Source: Arachnia propionica
Lineage (GTDB): Bacteria; Actinomycetota; Actinomycetes; Propionibacteriales; Propionibacteriaceae
DNA length: 64,000 nt
Reading direction: 5' to 3'
Assembly (NCBI RefSeq): GCF_003859805.1
Contig: NZ_RQZG01000004.1
Coordinates: 157,908-221,907, forward strand
In this document: positions 17,029-26,468 of the stretch, in pieces
Numbering within the stretch: position 1 is the first letter of the stretch
Layout: the number at the start of each line of letters is the position of its first letter
Program-made: the position numbers and the translations under genes
Notes under the pieces: model-generated
What the model was told of the DNA's origin: nothing
Database searches by the model: none
The model's input: the letters and a program-made list of their open reading frames with translations, nothing else

Positions 17029-17421
17029 ATGAATCCTGTGAAACTGACCCTGGCCCGCACGGCGGCAGCGATGCTGACCGCCGCAGCGCTCGTGGTTCCT
17101 GCGACCGCACATGCCGCTGCCCCTCGGATGGCGCACCCGATGGTGCCGATGCCCGCGCAGCCGACGGTGGAGCTCTCCACCAGCGCGGTGCCGCACCGCA
17201 CCCTGCTCGTGGTCAAGGTGAGCGGCTTCCAGCCCGGTGAGCGCATCCAGGTCCGGGTGGGTGGGCGTTCCGCACGCACCGTCGTCGCCGATCAGGGCGG
17301 CCGGGCCAGCACTCATCGCGTGATCGACCGTCGGACCTGCGGCGCCGGCTGTGCCGTCACCGCTACCGGGGCGACGTCCGGGCAGGTCAGCGCCGAGTTC
17401 CAGGGCCTGCGCCGACGCTGA
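17029..17421 (+). CDS. Small secreted protein of unknown function
   Basis: A 130-residue protein with a classical signal peptide: charged start, hydrophobic core AAAMLTAAALVV and an AHA cleavage site after residue 29. The mature part is about 100 residues, predicted beta-rich, with VKVSGFQPGERIQVRVGG and a pair of cysteines (TCGAGC) that could form a disulfide. The phrase resembles immunoglobulin-like or neocarzinostatin-like exported actinobacterial proteins, but no family is certain. AGGAGGGACTG precedes the ATG. Confidence 0.8.
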   Translation: MNPVKLTLARTAAAMLTAAALVVPATAHAAAPRMAHPMVPMPAQPTVELSTSAVPHRTLLVVKVSGFQPGERIQVRVGGRSARTVVADQGGRASTHRVIDRRTCGAGCAVTATGATSGQVSAEFQGLRRR

Positions 17422-17466
17422 GCGTGAGGATACGCTTGGGGCAGTCCATGACGAAGGAGCCGATCC

Positions 17467-18477
17467 GTGACGATGTCCGAGCGCCAGCAGGATCTTCTCG
17501 GTGCCCCGCGATGGCAGCAGGCCGGGCGGGTGATCGACTGGCACATGGAGACCCTGGGGGCGGCCGACGGCTGTTCCCCCGAGGAGATCGACCGGATCGA
17601 GGAACGTCTTGGGCAGCCCCTGCCGACTGCCCTCAGGGAGTGGTTCGAGCTGCTGGGACACCGCCTGCAGGCGGTGCGGGACATCCCGGCGACCCCGCAG
17701 GACATCCAGCTGCGCGACGGCCTGGTCGAGGTGTGGCGTGCTGCCGCGGGGGAGTGGTCCCTGGCCGCGCCCTCCGGTGAGGACCCGACGCTGCACCTGG
17801 GCGGGAACGAGGCCCCGCTCAGCACCTGGCTGGTCGCCATGCTGATGTCGGAGACCCTGGTGGGGGCGTGTCGGGGCGAGCTGCAGGGTCCTCTCGGGCT
17901 GCTGTACTTCAGCATCATGGGTGGTGAGGTCGACCATGCCGCGCCCGACGTCCTGGCGACCGTCCGGGAGGACTACACGCCCTTCGCCCTTCCCCTGCCG
18001 ACCCCGGAGGAGTCCTGGTACTTCGACGGGGGAAGCGTGATTCGTCTTGGTGCCTCCGGGCGGCTCGAGTGGGCCATCGCCACGCACCAGGCCTACCATC
18101 GCATCGATGCACTCCTCGGTCTGGCTGCGGGCGTGACCCAGGTGCTCGCCCGGGTCACCACCCCCACCCCCGAGGAGATCCAGCTCATCCTCGAGACCGA
18201 GGAGGAGGGCCGGGTCCACTTCTTCGGCGGTCAGGAGGTCCTGGACGCCGTGTGGGAGCTGGGCGACATCGAGCACATGATGCAGCGAACCGTCGAACCG
18301 ACCTCGATCGAGGTCCTGCTGGTCGCCGACGCCGGCCACGAGGCCCTGTGTGATCTGCTCGTCGAGAAGTTGGCCCCGATCTGGGGAGAACGCCTGGTCA
18401 TCGCATGGCGCAGTGGCACCGAGGGAGAGTTCACCGTGGTCCACCCCGACGGCGTGACCGACGTCGTCGAGCACTGA
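17467..18477 (+). CDS. SMI1/KNR4 (SUKH)-like protein
   Basis: A 336-residue cytoplasmic protein. Residues 39-64 (EEIDRIEERLGQPLPTALRE, then WFELLG) carry the SUKH-type signature found in SMI1/KNR4 proteins, many of which act as immunity proteins against secreted toxins or as general binding modules. The rest is unrecognised. The GTG at 17467 has GAAGGAG eight bases upstream; the ATG at 17473 is the alternative. No toxin gene is adjacent; the neighbour is a small secreted protein, so an immunity role is only a possibility. Confidence 0.7.
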   Translation: MTMSERQQDLLGAPRWQQAGRVIDWHMETLGAADGCSPEEIDRIEERLGQPLPTALREWFELLGHRLQAVRDIPATPQDIQLRDGLVEVWRAAAGEWSLAAPSGEDPTLHLGGNEAPLSTWLVAMLMSETLVGACRGELQGPLGLLYFSIMGGEVDHAAPDVLATVREDYTPFALPLPTPEESWYFDGGSVIRLGASGRLEWAIATHQAYHRIDALLGLAAGVTQVLARVTTPTPEEIQLILETEEEGRVHFFGGQEVLDAVWELGDIEHMMQRTVEPTSIEVLLVADAGHEALCDLLVEKLAPIWGERLVIAWRSGTEGEFTVVHPDGVTDVVEH

Positions 18478-18652
18478 CCCCTCGTCCGGTCCCCGGGAGG
18501 GCCTGCGAACAGGGGTGTGTGAACCCGGACCTCCGGGTTGCGTGCGCGAACCATGGAGGTCAACGGTGCCGGACGAGCAGAACGAGGATTCCTGCAGGGT
18601 GGGCGACGGCTCGCCGCGGGTGACCCGTCGGTGCACCCGATGAGCCGTCGAT
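18478..18652. repeat. Intergenic repeat copy B with hairpin, in the gap before the S10 operon
   Basis: Within the 435-base gap between the SUKH-like gene and rpsJ, 18543-18595 is the second copy of the element seen at 16833-16885. Just before it, AACCCGGA and TCCGGGTT at 18522-18539 form an eight-base-pair hairpin with a two-base spacer. The remainder up to the ribosomal promoter holds nothing else I can assign. Confidence 0.5.
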
Positions 18653-18681
18653 TTGGTCCCTCCCGGCGCTCGTGCAAGAAT
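18653..18681 (+). promoter_or_regulatory. Probable promoter of the S10 ribosomal operon
   Basis: TTGGTC at 18653-18658 and AAGAAT at 18676-18681 are separated by 17 bases. The leader to rpsJ would be about 225 bases and contains a short hairpin CCGACC...GGTCGG near 18827-18843. The alpha operon promoter at 37928 uses the same TTGGTC and 17-base spacing, which supports both. Confidence 0.5.
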
Positions 18682-18912
18682 GAGCAAGTTGCTCCGCGGG
18701 GAGTGGTGTGTCCGGACCGGGTCCGGCGGTGCCCTCCTCGTCGAGGTCGAGCAGGTGGCCCAAGCGCGAGATGTGACCTCCAGCCCCCTGGAGGTGGTCT
18801 TTCCTTGCGGCTTCGGGCGCGACACTCCCGACCTCGGGGGTCGGAGCAGCAGGGGCCCAGGCCCCAACCTGTTCATGAGAACTCCATCAGGGACGAGTAG
18901 AAGGAACGAACT

Positions 18913-19224
18913 GTGGCGGGACAAAAGATCCGCATCCGGTTGCGGGCGTATGACCATGAGGTCATCGACAGCTCGGCGCGCAAGATCGTCGACACCGTGA
19001 CTCGCACCGGTGCCAAGGTGGCAGGCCCCGTGCCGCTGCCGACCGAGAAGAACGTGTTCTGTGTGATCCGTTCGCCCCACAAGTACAAGGACAGCCGCGA
19101 GCACTTCGAGATGCGCACCCACAAGCGGCTGATTGACATCCTCGACCCCACGCCGAAGACCGTCGACTCGCTCATGCGTCTCGACCTCCCGGCCGGTGTC
19201 GACATCGAGATCAAGCTTCCGTGA
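18913..19224 (+). CDS. rpsJ: 30S ribosomal protein S10
   Basis: First gene of the S10 cluster. The 103-residue protein binds the 30S head and also acts in NusB-NusG antitermination. The sequence is fully typical, including [22 protein letters not shown] start at 18913 follows AGAAGGAACGA. Confidence 0.98.
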   Translation: MAGQKIRIRLRAYDHEVIDSSARKIVDTVTRTGAKVAGPVPLPTEKNVFCVIRSPHKYKDSREHFEMRTHKRLIDILDPTPKTVDSLMRLDLPAGVDIEIKLP

Positions 19225-19232
19225 GGTTCGAG

Positions 19233-19895
19233 ATGAGCAACAGCGAACGAATCGTCAAGGGCATCCTGGGCACCAAGCTCGGCATGACCCAGCTCTGGGA
19301 CGAGAACAACAAGGTCGTCCCCGTCACCGTCATCCAGGCCGGTCCCTGCGTCGTGACGCAGGTCCGCACCCCGGAGACCGACGGCTACAACGCCGTCCAG
19401 CTCGGCTTCGGTGCCATCGCCTCCCGCAAGGTCACCAAGCCGGCCCAGGGCCACTTCGACAAGGCCGACGTCACCCCCCGCAAGCACCTGCTGGAGCTGC
19501 GCACCGCCAACGCCTCCGAGTTCACCCTCGGCCAGGAGCTGACGGCCGAGCTGTTCGAGGGCGGCGAGTTCGTCGACGTCACCGGTACCACCAAGGGCAA
19601 GGGCACCGCCGGTGTCATGAAGCGTCACGGCTTCGGTGGTCTGAAGGCCTCGCACGGTGTGCACCGCAAGCACCGTGCCCCCGGCTCCATCGGTGGCTGC
19701 GCCACCCCCGGCCGCGTGTTCAAGGGCCTCCGCATGGCGGGTCGCATGGGTAACGCCAAGGTGACCGTCCAGAACCTCAAGATCCACGCCGTCGACACCG
19801 AGCGCGGTCTGCTGCTCGTGCGCGGCGCCGTTCCCGGCAACAACGGCTCGCTCGTCGTCGTGCGCAGCGCTGCCAAGAAGGGTGGTCAGGCATGA
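19233..19895 (+). CDS. rplC: 50S ribosomal protein L3
   Basis: A 220-residue L3; it binds 23S rRNA near the peptidyl-transferase centre. [16 protein letters not shown] is the family N-terminus. I chose ATG 19233, preceded by GAGG at 19223-19226; an in-frame GTG at 19221 overlaps the rpsJ stop but has no ribosome site. Confidence 0.97.
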   Translation: MSNSERIVKGILGTKLGMTQLWDENNKVVPVTVIQAGPCVVTQVRTPETDGYNAVQLGFGAIASRKVTKPAQGHFDKADVTPRKHLLELRTANASEFTLGQELTAELFEGGEFVDVTGTTKGKGTAGVMKRHGFGGLKASHGVHRKHRAPGSIGGCATPGRVFKGLRMAGRMGNAKVTVQNLKIHAVDTERGLLLVRGAVPGNNGSLVVVRSAAKKGGQA

Positions 19896-20854
19896 GCTCC
19901 ATCACCGTTGACGTCCACGCCCCCAGCGGCAAGAAGGCCGGCAAGGCCGAGCTGCCCGGTGAGTACTTCGACGTCCAGACCAACGTCCCGCTGATCCACC
20001 AGGTCGTCGTCGCGCAGCTTGCGGCGGCCCGCCAGGGCACCCACTCCACCAAGACCCGCGGCCAGGTCCGCGGCGGTGGCATCAAGCCATGGCGCCAGAA
20101 GGGCACCGGACGCGCCCGTCACGGCTCGCGTCGTTCCCCGATCTGGACCGGCGGCGGCACCGTCCACGGCCCGAAGCCGCGTGACTACTCGCAGCGCACC
20201 CCGAAGAAGATGATCGCCGCGGCCCTGCGCGGTGCCCTCTCGGACCGCGCCCGCGACGGCCAGATCTTCGTCGTCTCGGAGGTCGTCTCCGGCCAGACCC
20301 CCTCCACGAAGCAGGCGCTGGCCACCCTGGCCCAGCTCGGTGAGCTGAAGAAGGTCCTCGTGGTGCTGGACCGGTTCGAGGAGGTCGCCTGGCTGAGCCT
20401 GCGCAACGTCCCGACCGTCCACGTGCTGGCCGTCGACCAGCTCAACACCTACGACGTGCTGGTGGCCGACACCGTCGTGTTCACCTCCGCCGCGCTGGCC
20501 GCGTTCACCAACCGTGGCACCGAGGCGATCGCCACCGAGACCGAGGCCGAGGTCGAGGTCGAGCCCACGGTGAAGGCCAAGGCCGAGGGACCCAGGGCGA
20601 AGGCACCCGCCAAGAAGACCGAGGAGAAGGCCGAGGCCCCCGAGGCCGAGGTGAAGGACTACGGCAAGAACTCCTACCGCGGTGACAAGCCGCCGGCCGG
20701 GTTCGACATCAAGGGCAACGAGGACTCCATGAAGTTCCACACCCCCGAGTCGCCGTGGTACTCCCGCACCATCGCCGAGGTCTGGTTCAACTCCGCCGAG
20801 GCCGCTGAGGCCGCCGGTTTCGTGAACGTGATGGAAGGCAAGGAGAAGAAGTGA
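19892..20854 (+). CDS. rplD: 50S ribosomal protein L4 with an extra C-terminal module
   Basis: L4 lines the exit tunnel and can regulate its operon. Residues 1-211 are a normal L4 ([20 protein letters not shown] loop at 61-80). The protein then continues through a K/E/A-rich linker (212-256) to a distinct folded-looking module (257-316) containing [20 protein letters not shown] and [19 protein letters not shown]. Total 320 residues, about 100 more than usual. The same style of module (IKGN...SPWY...AEVWF...EAAGF) occurs as a small C-terminal tail on other actinobacterial proteins and looks like what databases call a sunset domain; that label is from memory. Start overlaps the rplC stop (ATGA). 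Confidence 0.95.
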   Translation: MSSITVDVHAPSGKKAGKAELPGEYFDVQTNVPLIHQVVVAQLAAARQGTHSTKTRGQVRGGGIKPWRQKGTGRARHGSRRSPIWTGGGTVHGPKPRDYSQRTPKKMIAAALRGALSDRARDGQIFVVSEVVSGQTPSTKQALATLAQLGELKKVLVVLDRFEEVAWLSLRNVPTVHVLAVDQLNTYDVLVADTVVFTSAALAAFTNRGTEAIATETEAEVEVEPTVKAKAEGPRAKAPAKKTEEKAEAPEAEVKDYGKNSYRGDKPPAGFDIKGNEDSMKFHTPESPWYSRTIAEVWFNSAEAAEAAGFVNVMEGKEKK

Positions 20855-21159
20855 GCGAGCTGAAGATCCGCGATCACCGCGACATCATCCTGCGTCCCGT
20901 CGTCTCGGAGAAGTCCTACAACCTCCTCGACGAGAACAAGTACACCTTCATCGTGGCTCCGCACGCCAACAAGACCGAGATCAAGATCGCGATCGAGAAG
21001 ATCTTCGATGTCTCCGTCACCGCCGTCAACACCCAGAACCGCAAGGGGAAGCGTCGTCGCACCCGCTTCGGCATCGGCAAGAGGGCCGACGTCAAGCGCG
21101 CCATCGTGACCGTTGCCGAGGGTGATCGCATCGACATCTTCGCCGGCCAGGGCGAGTGA
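20851..21159 (+). CDS. rplW: 50S ribosomal protein L23
   Basis: A 102-residue L23, which sits at the tunnel exit and docks trigger factor and [23 protein letters not shown] is typical. GTG start overlaps the rplD stop (GTGA). Confidence 0.98.
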   Translation: MSELKIRDHRDIILRPVVSEKSYNLLDENKYTFIVAPHANKTEIKIAIEKIFDVSVTAVNTQNRKGKRRRTRFGIGKRADVKRAIVTVAEGDRIDIFAGQGE

Positions 21160-21176
21160 AGAAGGACTGATTCGTC

Positions 21177-22013
21177 ATGGGTATCCGTAAGTACAAGCCG
21201 ACGACGCCGGGCCGTCGTGGCGCCAGCGTCTCCGACTTCGTCGAGCTGACCCGCTCCACCCCGGAGAAGTCGCTGCTCGCCCCGAAGCCGAAGACCGGTG
21301 GTCGCAACAACACCGGCCGCATCACCACCCGCCACATCGGTGGTGGTCACAAGCAGGCGTACCGCATCATCGACTTCAAGCGCTACGACAAGGACGGTGT
21401 TCCCGCGAAGGTCGCTCACATCGAGTACGACCCGAACCGCACCGCCCGCATCGCGCTGCTGCACTACTTCGACGGTGAGAAGCGCTACATCATCGCCCCC
21501 AACGGCCTGACCCAGGGCACCGTCGTCGTCTCCGGCGAGGGCTCCGACATCAAGCCGGGCAACAACCTGGAACTGCGTCAGATCCCGGTCGGCACCACGG
21601 TCCACGCCGTGGAGCTTCGCCCCGGCGGTGGCGCCAAGCTGGGCCGCTCCGCCGGTGCGGCCATCCAGCTGGTGGCCCGTGAGGGTCGTTACGCCACGCT
21701 GCGCATGCCCTCGGGTGAGATGCGCATGGTGGATGTCCGCTGCCGCGCCACCATCGGCACCGTCGGCAACGCCGAGCAGTCCAACATCAACTGGGGCAAG
21801 GCGGGCCGCAACCGCTGGAAGGGCATCCGTCCGACCGTGCGCGGTGTCGTGATGAACCCCGTCGACCACCCGCACGGTGGTGGCGAGGGTCGCACCTCGG
21901 GTGGTCGCCACCCGGTGTCCCCGTGGGGCAAGCCCGAGGGCCGCACCCGCGACAAGAACAAGGCGAGCAGCCGTCTCATCGTGCGCCGCCGCAAGACCGG
22001 CAAGAAGCGCTGA
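21177..22013 (+). CDS. rplB: 50S ribosomal protein L2
   Basis: A 278-residue L2, needed for subunit association and peptidyl transfer. The conserved [18 protein letters not shown] segment, with the key histidine, is intact. Confidence 0.98.
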   Translation: MGIRKYKPTTPGRRGASVSDFVELTRSTPEKSLLAPKPKTGGRNNTGRITTRHIGGGHKQAYRIIDFKRYDKDGVPAKVAHIEYDPNRTARIALLHYFDGEKRYIIAPNGLTQGTVVVSGEGSDIKPGNNLELRQIPVGTTVHAVELRPGGGAKLGRSAGAAIQLVAREGRYATLRMPSGEMRMVDVRCRATIGTVGNAEQSNINWGKAGRNRWKGIRPTVRGVVMNPVDHPHGGGEGRTSGGRHPVSPWGKPEGRTRDKNKASSRLIVRRRKTGKKR

Positions 22014-22031
22014 TAGGGAAGGCCTGAGGAA

Positions 22032-22313
22032 ATGCCACGCAGCCTGAAGAAGGGTCCCTTCGTCGACGACCACCTGATCAAGAAGGTGGACGCCCAGAAC
22101 GAGAAGGGCACCAAGAACGTCATCAAGACCTGGTCCCGCCGTTCGATGATCGTGCCGGACATGCTGGGTCACACCATCGCCGTCCACGACGGCCGCAAGC
22201 ATGTCCCGGTGTTCATCACCGAGGCGATGATCGGTCACAAGCTGGGCGAGTTCGCCCCCACGCGCACCTTCAAGGGGCACGTGAAGGAAGACAAGAAGGC
22301 CCGTCGCCGTTGA
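22032..22313 (+). CDS. rpsS: 30S ribosomal protein S19
   Basis: A 93-residue S19 of the 30S head; [15 protein letters not shown] is the standard N-terminus. It follows rplB by 18 bases. Confidence 0.98.
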   Translation: MPRSLKKGPFVDDHLIKKVDAQNEKGTKNVIKTWSRRSMIVPDMLGHTIAVHDGRKHVPVFITEAMIGHKLGEFAPTRTFKGHVKEDKKARRR

Positions 22314-22338
22314 GGCGCGAGATGAGGAATTCGAAACG

Positions 22339-22740
22339 ATGAGCAACGAAAATGGCAACAGCGCCCGTCGCGAGGCCCTGCTCGGTGATCGTCCCGGGTC
22401 CTACGCCATCGCGCGTCACGTCCGGATGAGCCCGACCAAGGTGCGTCGCGTCGTGGACCTGGTCCGCGGTATGGACGTCACCGAGGCCCTGACCGCCCTG
22501 AAGTTCGCCCCCCAGGCGGCTTCCGAGCCCGTCTACAAGGTGGTGGCCTCGGCCATCGCCAACGCGGAGAACACCGAGGACCTGGACCGCGAGGACCTGT
22601 ACATCTCCAAGGCGTTCGTCGACGAGGGGGTCACCCTGCGTCGGATCCGTCCCCGTGCGAAGGGTTCCGCTTCCCGGATCCTGAAGCGTGGCGCCCACAT
22701 CACCGTGGTCGTCGAACCCCGTGAGTCGAAGGAGGCCTGA
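22339..22740 (+). CDS. rplV: 50S ribosomal protein L22
   Basis: A 133-residue L22, whose beta-hairpin reaches into the exit tunnel. [20 protein letters not shown] and [20 protein letters not shown] are typical. Confidence 0.98.
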   Translation: MSNENGNSARREALLGDRPGSYAIARHVRMSPTKVRRVVDLVRGMDVTEALTALKFAPQAASEPVYKVVASAIANAENTEDLDREDLYISKAFVDEGVTLRRIRPRAKGSASRILKRGAHITVVVEPRESKEA

Positions 22741-22742
22741 GC

Positions 22743-23555
22743 ATGGGGCAGAAGATCAACCCGAACGGCTTCCGTCTCGGCATCACCACCGACCACGTGA
22801 CCCGCTGGTACGCGGAGAAGAACTACGCGGACTACGTGGCTGAGGACGTGAAGATCCGCAACTACCTGACCAAGTCGCTGGAGCGCGCCGGGATCTCGTC
22901 CATCGAGATCGAGCGCCGCTCCGAGCGGGTCACCATCTTCCTGCACGCGGCCCGTCCGGGCATCGTCATCGGTCGCAACGGGGCCGAGGCGGAGCGGGTG
23001 CGCGCCGAGCTGGAGAAGCTGACCGGCAAGCAGGTGCAGCTGAACATCCTCGAGGTGAAGAATCCCGAGATCGATGCCCAGCTCGTCGCCCAGGGCGTCG
23101 CCGAGCAGCTGGGGGCGCGAGTCGCCTTCCGCCGTGCGATGCGCAAGGCTCAGCAGACGGCGATGCGTGCCGGTGCCAAGGGCATCCGCATCAAGTGCTC
23201 CGGCCGTCTCGGCGGTGCCGAGATGTCCCGCTCCGAGGGCTACCGCGACGGCCAGGTGCCGCTGCACACCCTTCGCGCCGACATCGACTACGGCTTCTAC
23301 GAGGCCCGCACCACCTTCGGTCGGATCGGTGTGAAGGTGTGGATCTACAAGGGTGACGTCACCGGCACCCGCGCCGAGCGTGCCGCCCAGAAGGCCGCCC
23401 GCAACGCCGCGCCGTCCGGTCGTCAGCGTCCGGGCCGTCGTCCCGGCCGCGGCGAGGGCCGCGGTGATCGTCCCGAGCGCGGTGGTCGTCGTCGCGCCGA
23501 CGCAGCCCAGGCTGAGGCCCCGGTTGCGGCTGAAACCTCGAACGCAGGAGAGTGA
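22743..23555 (+). CDS. rpsC: 30S ribosomal protein S3
   Basis: A 270-residue S3 with KH domain ([18 protein letters not shown]) forming part of the mRNA entry channel. A basic, glycine-rich tail ([20 protein letters not shown]) extends the usual length, as in many actinobacteria. Confidence 0.97.
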   Translation: MGQKINPNGFRLGITTDHVTRWYAEKNYADYVAEDVKIRNYLTKSLERAGISSIEIERRSERVTIFLHAARPGIVIGRNGAEAERVRAELEKLTGKQVQLNILEVKNPEIDAQLVAQGVAEQLGARVAFRRAMRKAQQTAMRAGAKGIRIKCSGRLGGAEMSRSEGYRDGQVPLHTLRADIDYGFYEARTTFGRIGVKVWIYKGDVTGTRAERAAQKAARNAAPSGRQRPGRRPGRGEGRGDRPERGGRRRADAAQAEAPVAAETSNAGE

Positions 23556-23558
23556 CCC

Positions 23559-23978
23559 ATGCTGATCCCTCGTCGCGTGAAGTTCCGCAAGCAGCACCAC
23601 CCGAAGCGTGACGGTGCTGCCAAGGGTGCCACCAAGCTCGCCTTCGGTGAGTACGGCATCCAGGCGCTGGAGCCGTCCTACCTGACGAACCGTCAGATCG
23701 AGGCCGCTCGTATCGCCATGACCCGCCACATCAAGCGTGGCGGCAAGGTCTGGATCAACGTGTACCCGGACCGTCCCCTGACCAAGAAGCCGGCCGAGAC
23801 CCGGATGGGTTCCGGCAAGGGTTCCCCCGAGTGGTGGGTGGCCAACGTCAAGCCGGGCCGCGTGCTGTTCGAGCTGTCGGGTGTGAACGAGGAGCTGGCC
23901 CGTGAGGCCATGCGTCTGGCCATCCACAAGCTGCCCTTCAAGGCTCGTTTCATCAAGCGCGAAGCAGGTGAGAACTGA
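23559..23978 (+). CDS. rplP: 50S ribosomal protein L16
   Basis: A 139-residue L16 contacting A-site t[22 protein letters not shown] and [20 protein letters not shown] are family signatures. Confidence 0.98.
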   Translation: MLIPRRVKFRKQHHPKRDGAAKGATKLAFGEYGIQALEPSYLTNRQIEAARIAMTRHIKRGGKVWINVYPDRPLTKKPAETRMGSGKGSPEWWVANVKPGRVLFELSGVNEELAREAMRLAIHKLPFKARFIKREAGEN

Positions 23979-24211
23979 TGAGCAAGTCCCTGACTGCCAA
24001 TGACCTGCGCGGCCTTTCCCGCGAGCAGCTGAACGCCAAGGTGGTGGAGCTGAAGGAGGAGCTGTTCGGGCTCCGGTTCCAGGCCGCCACCGGACAGCTG
24101 GAGTCCCACGGCCGTCTCCGCGAGGTCCGCAAGGACATCGCCCGCGTCTACACCGTGCTGCAGGAGCGCAACCTCGGCATCGTCGATGAGCCCACGATCG
24201 AGGAGAAGTGA
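23978..24211 (+). CDS. rpmC: 50S ribosomal protein L29
   Basis: A 77-residue L29 at the exit tunnel rim. Start overlaps the rplP stop by one base (TGATG). Core [20 protein letters not shown] is typical. Confidence 0.97.
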   Translation: MSKSLTANDLRGLSREQLNAKVVELKEELFGLRFQAATGQLESHGRLREVRKDIARVYTVLQERNLGIVDEPTIEEK

Positions 24212-24213
24212 GC

Positions 24214-24489
24214 ATGAGCGAGAACACCAACACTGAGGAGCGCGGCCGCCGCAAGGTGCTCCAGGGCGTCGTCGTCAGCGACAAGATGGACAAGACCATC
24301 GTCGTCCTGGTCGAGGACCGCGTGAAGCACCCGCTCTACGGCAAGGTCATGACCAAGTCGTCGCGGGTCAAGGCCCACGACGAGGAGAACACCGCCGGTA
24401 TCGGCGACCGTGTCCGCGTCATGGAGACCCGCCCGCTGTCGGCGCAGAAGCGCTGGCGTCTCGTCGAGATCGTCGAGCGCGCCAAGTGA
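24214..24489 (+). CDS. rpsQ: 30S ribosomal protein S17
   Basis: A 91-residue S17. ATG 24214 lies eight bases after AGGAG; an upstream in-frame GTG at 24208 is too close to that site. It ends this transcription unit: a strong hairpin follows and the spc genes resume only at 26099. Confidence 0.97.
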   Translation: MSENTNTEERGRRKVLQGVVVSDKMDKTIVVLVEDRVKHPLYGKVMTKSSRVKAHDEENTAGIGDRVRVMETRPLSAQKRWRLVEIVERAK

Positions 24490-24505
24490 TCTGACCCAGG
24501 TCATG

Positions 24506-24541
24506 ACGAATGGCCCGGCCCCTCGGGGTCGGGCCATTCGT
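24506..24541 (+). terminator. Terminator of the S10 operon (bidirectional)
   Basis: Arms ACGAATGGCCCG and CGGGCCATTCGT are perfect complements, and the inner GCCCC/GGGGT segment extends the stem over a two-base loop. It lies between convergent rpsQ and pncC and can serve both. Confidence 0.85.
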
Positions 24542-24581
24542 CTGTGTCCGGGACGTTCGGCGGCGGCTGTGTCCCAGCTCC

Positions 24582-25085
24582 TCACGGTGTCCACGACATC
24601 CGCGCCCACATGTGTGCGATCTCGACGGTGGCCCAGGTGAGGATCTCGTCGACGACCTTGGCCCGGATCTCGTTGCGTGATCCCGTGAGGGTGAAGGGAC
24701 GCGCCAAGGTCTCGTCCGAGGGCAGGGCAAGGGCGATGAAGCCGGTGCCCGGTGGGTGCCCCTCGGCGGGGCCGGGTCCGGCGACCCCCGTCGTGGCCAG
24801 GGCCAGGTCCGCGCCGAGACGCCGCTGCGCTCCTCGGGCCATCTGGCGGGCCACCTCGGCATGCACGGTGCCATGGGTCTCCAGCACCTCGCGGCTCACC
24901 CCGAGCAGCTCCCTCTTGAGTGCGGGACTGTAGGCGACGACTCCGCCCAGCAGGACCGTCGAGGCACCACTGATGTCGGCCAGGGTGGCGCTGACCAGGC
25001 CCGCGGTCAGGCTCTCCGCGGTGGCGACGCTGAAGCAGTGGCGGCGCAGCACCTCGATCAGGGCAGTGGCAGGGGAGTCGTTCAT
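24582..25085 (-). CDS. pncC: CinA C-terminal-type nicotinamide-nucleotide amidohydrolase
   Basis: Deamidates nicotinamide mononucleotide to nicotinate mononucleotide in NAD recycling. The 167-residue stand-alone domain has TAESLTAGLVSATLADISGA, GGVVAYSPALKRELLGV and ATTGVAGPGPAEGHPPGTGF, all typical of PncC. No N-terminal CinA domain is present. It is convergent with rpsQ and sits in the break between the S10 and spc clusters. Confidence 0.92.
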   Translation of the reverse strand: MNDSPATALIEVLRRHCFSVATAESLTAGLVSATLADISGASTVLLGGVVAYSPALKRELLGVSREVLETHGTVHAEVARQMARGAQRRLGADLALATTGVAGPGPAEGHPPGTGFIALALPSDETLARPFTLTGSRNEIRAKVVDEILTWATVEIAHMWARMSWTP

Positions 25086-25263
25086 GGTCAGAGGACAGGC
25101 GGAAGGGTCGCATGACCGACCAGGCCAGGGTTGCTGGCCCAGCGGGTCAGTTCGCGACCGCGGGGGCGTGGTGGTGGCGACACCTCGGAAACCGACGGTT
25201 GAGGACCGCTGGGGTGCGGTGATCGCGAGGTGTCGTGGCGGTCCCTGTTCGCGTCCTCGACAC

Positions 25264-25310
25264 GAGACGCCGGTTCGTGCCCATCGGGAGGGGAAACGAA
25301 CCGGCGTCTC
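25264..25310. terminator. Hairpin downstream of the ferritin gene
   Basis: Perfect 14-base-pair inverted repeat GAGACGCCGGTTCG / CGAACCGGCGTCTC with a 19-base loop, in the 241-base gap between pncC and the ferritin gene. It begins 17 bases past the ferritin stop on the minus strand. No other feature was seen in that gap. Confidence 0.75.
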
Positions 25311-25326
25311 ATGGAATCAGCTCAGG

Positions 25327-25833
25327 TCACTCGGTCTCGCCGCTGCGGCGGGCCCCCAGTTCCTCGTCGAGGCGGAGCAGCCCGTTGCCGTCGTTGCCGA
25401 TCAGTTTGATCCGCGAGATGATCGCACCGACGCTCGCCTCCTCCTCGACCTGCTCCTCGACGAACCAGTTGAGCAGCGGCATCGCGTCGATGTCGCCGGT
25501 GGACTGGGCCAGGCGGTAGAGGGTGCGGATCTGCTCCGAGACCTTCTGCTCGTGGGCGAGAGCCGCCTCGAAGGCGGCCAGCACGTTGTCGACGTGGCCT
25601 GCCTGGGCGTTGATCTGGCCGACCAACGGCACGGCACCACGGTCCAGCATGTGGGCGCTGAACTTGTCGGCGTGGACCAGTTCCTCCTCGGCCTGCGCCT
25701 TGAACCAGCCGGCGATACCCGGAAGATCGAGGGCCTCCATGTCGAGCGACAGCTGGCGGTACACGACCGCGGCGCCGATCTCGTGGGTGACCTGGGCGTT
25801 GATGGCGTCCTTCAGTTCTCCAGTGAGTTCCAT
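25327..25833 (-). CDS. ftn: Ferritin (non-heme iron storage)
   Basis: Stores iron as a mineral core in a 24-subunit cage. The 168-residue protein is a four-helix bundle with ferroxidase residues visible in THEIGAAVVYRQL, AEEELVHADKF and VEEQVEEEASV. ATG 25833 has no ribosome site, but a strong promoter ends six bases before it, so the transcript is probably leaderless. It is divergent from the spc operon. Confidence 0.92.
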   Translation of the reverse strand: MELTGELKDAINAQVTHEIGAAVVYRQLSLDMEALDLPGIAGWFKAQAEEELVHADKFSAHMLDRGAVPLVGQINAQAGHVDNVLAAFEAALAHEQKVSEQIRTLYRLAQSTGDIDAMPLLNWFVEEQVEEEASVGAIISRIKLIGNDGNGLLRLDEELGARRSGETE

Positions 25834-25839
25834 GCCGAA

Positions 25840-25868
25840 AGCATAGGCGTGACATTGTGATCCACCAA
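25840..25868 (-). promoter_or_regulatory. Promoter of the ferritin gene, probably leaderless
   Basis: On the minus strand TTGGTG (25868-25863) and TATGCT (25845-25840) are exactly 17 bases apart, and the ATG follows six bases after the -10 box. Transcription would therefore begin at or next to the start codon. No iron-regulator box was recognised. Confidence 0.7.
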
Positions 25869-25900
25869 GGTGCGTTGCGCGATGCATCGGACAGTTTCAC

Positions 25901-25928
25901 TTGACAGGGGCACCTGGGGTACTCTTGG
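25901..25928 (+). promoter_or_regulatory. Possible promoter and leader of the spc operon
   Basis: A consensus TTGACA sits at 25901-25906, but the best -10-like box, TACTCT at 25920-25925, is only 13 bases away, so the pairing is uncertain. A leader of about 170 bases follows, with a GC-rich stem near 25984-26014 (CACCCCA facing TGGGGCG). Divergent from the ferritin promoter. Confidence 0.4.
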
Positions 25929-26098
25929 GCAGTTGCCTTGGGTCTGTGCCCTCCGCACGACGGGTTGGGGACCTCTCCCGGGCAGCGCCACCCCATGCCC
26001 TCAGGGTCTGGGGCGCCTCCTGGCAAAATCCAGGGGGTTCATCAGTTGAGTTCCGGACAGGCCCGACACCTGGGAACCAGCCGGACGAAGGAGAACCA

Positions 26099-26467
26099 AT
26101 GATCCAGCAGGAGTCGCGACTCAAGGTCGCCGACAACACTGGTGCCAAGGAGATCTTGTGCATCCGTGTTCTCGGTGGCTCGAAGCGTCGTTACGCCTAC
26201 CTCGGTGACACCATCGTCGCCACGGTCAAGGACGCGATCCCCGGCGGCAACGTCAAGAAGGGCGATGTCGTCAAGGCAGTCGTAGTGCGTACAGTCAAGG
26301 AACGTCGCCGCGCCGACGGTTCCTACATCAAGTTCGACGAGAACGCCGCCGTCATCCTGAAGAACGACGGGGAGCCCCGTGGCACCCGCATCTTCGGCCC
26401 GGTGGCCCGTGAGCTGCGTGAGAAGAAGTTCATGCGCATCGTCTCGCTCGCGGCGGAGGTGATCTGA
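26099..26467 (+). CDS. rplN: 50S ribosomal protein L14
   Basis: A 122-residue L14; [20 protein letters not shown] is the standard N-terminus and sets the start at 26099, after GAAGGAG. It opens the spc cluster. Confidence 0.98.
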   Translation: MIQQESRLKVADNTGAKEILCIRVLGGSKRRYAYLGDTIVATVKDAIPGGNVKKGDVVKAVVVRTVKERRRADGSYIKFDENAAVILKNDGEPRGTRIFGPVARELREKKFMRIVSLAAEVI

Positions 26468-26468
26468 G

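Noticed and set aside
16912..19122. 736-codon minus-strand frame across the SUKH gene and rpsJ
   Set aside because: Crosses well-supported plus-strand genes and an intergenic repeat; no motifs.
22533..24299. Long minus-strand frame across rpsC-rplP-rpmC
   Set aside because: Antisense shadow of ribosomal genes.
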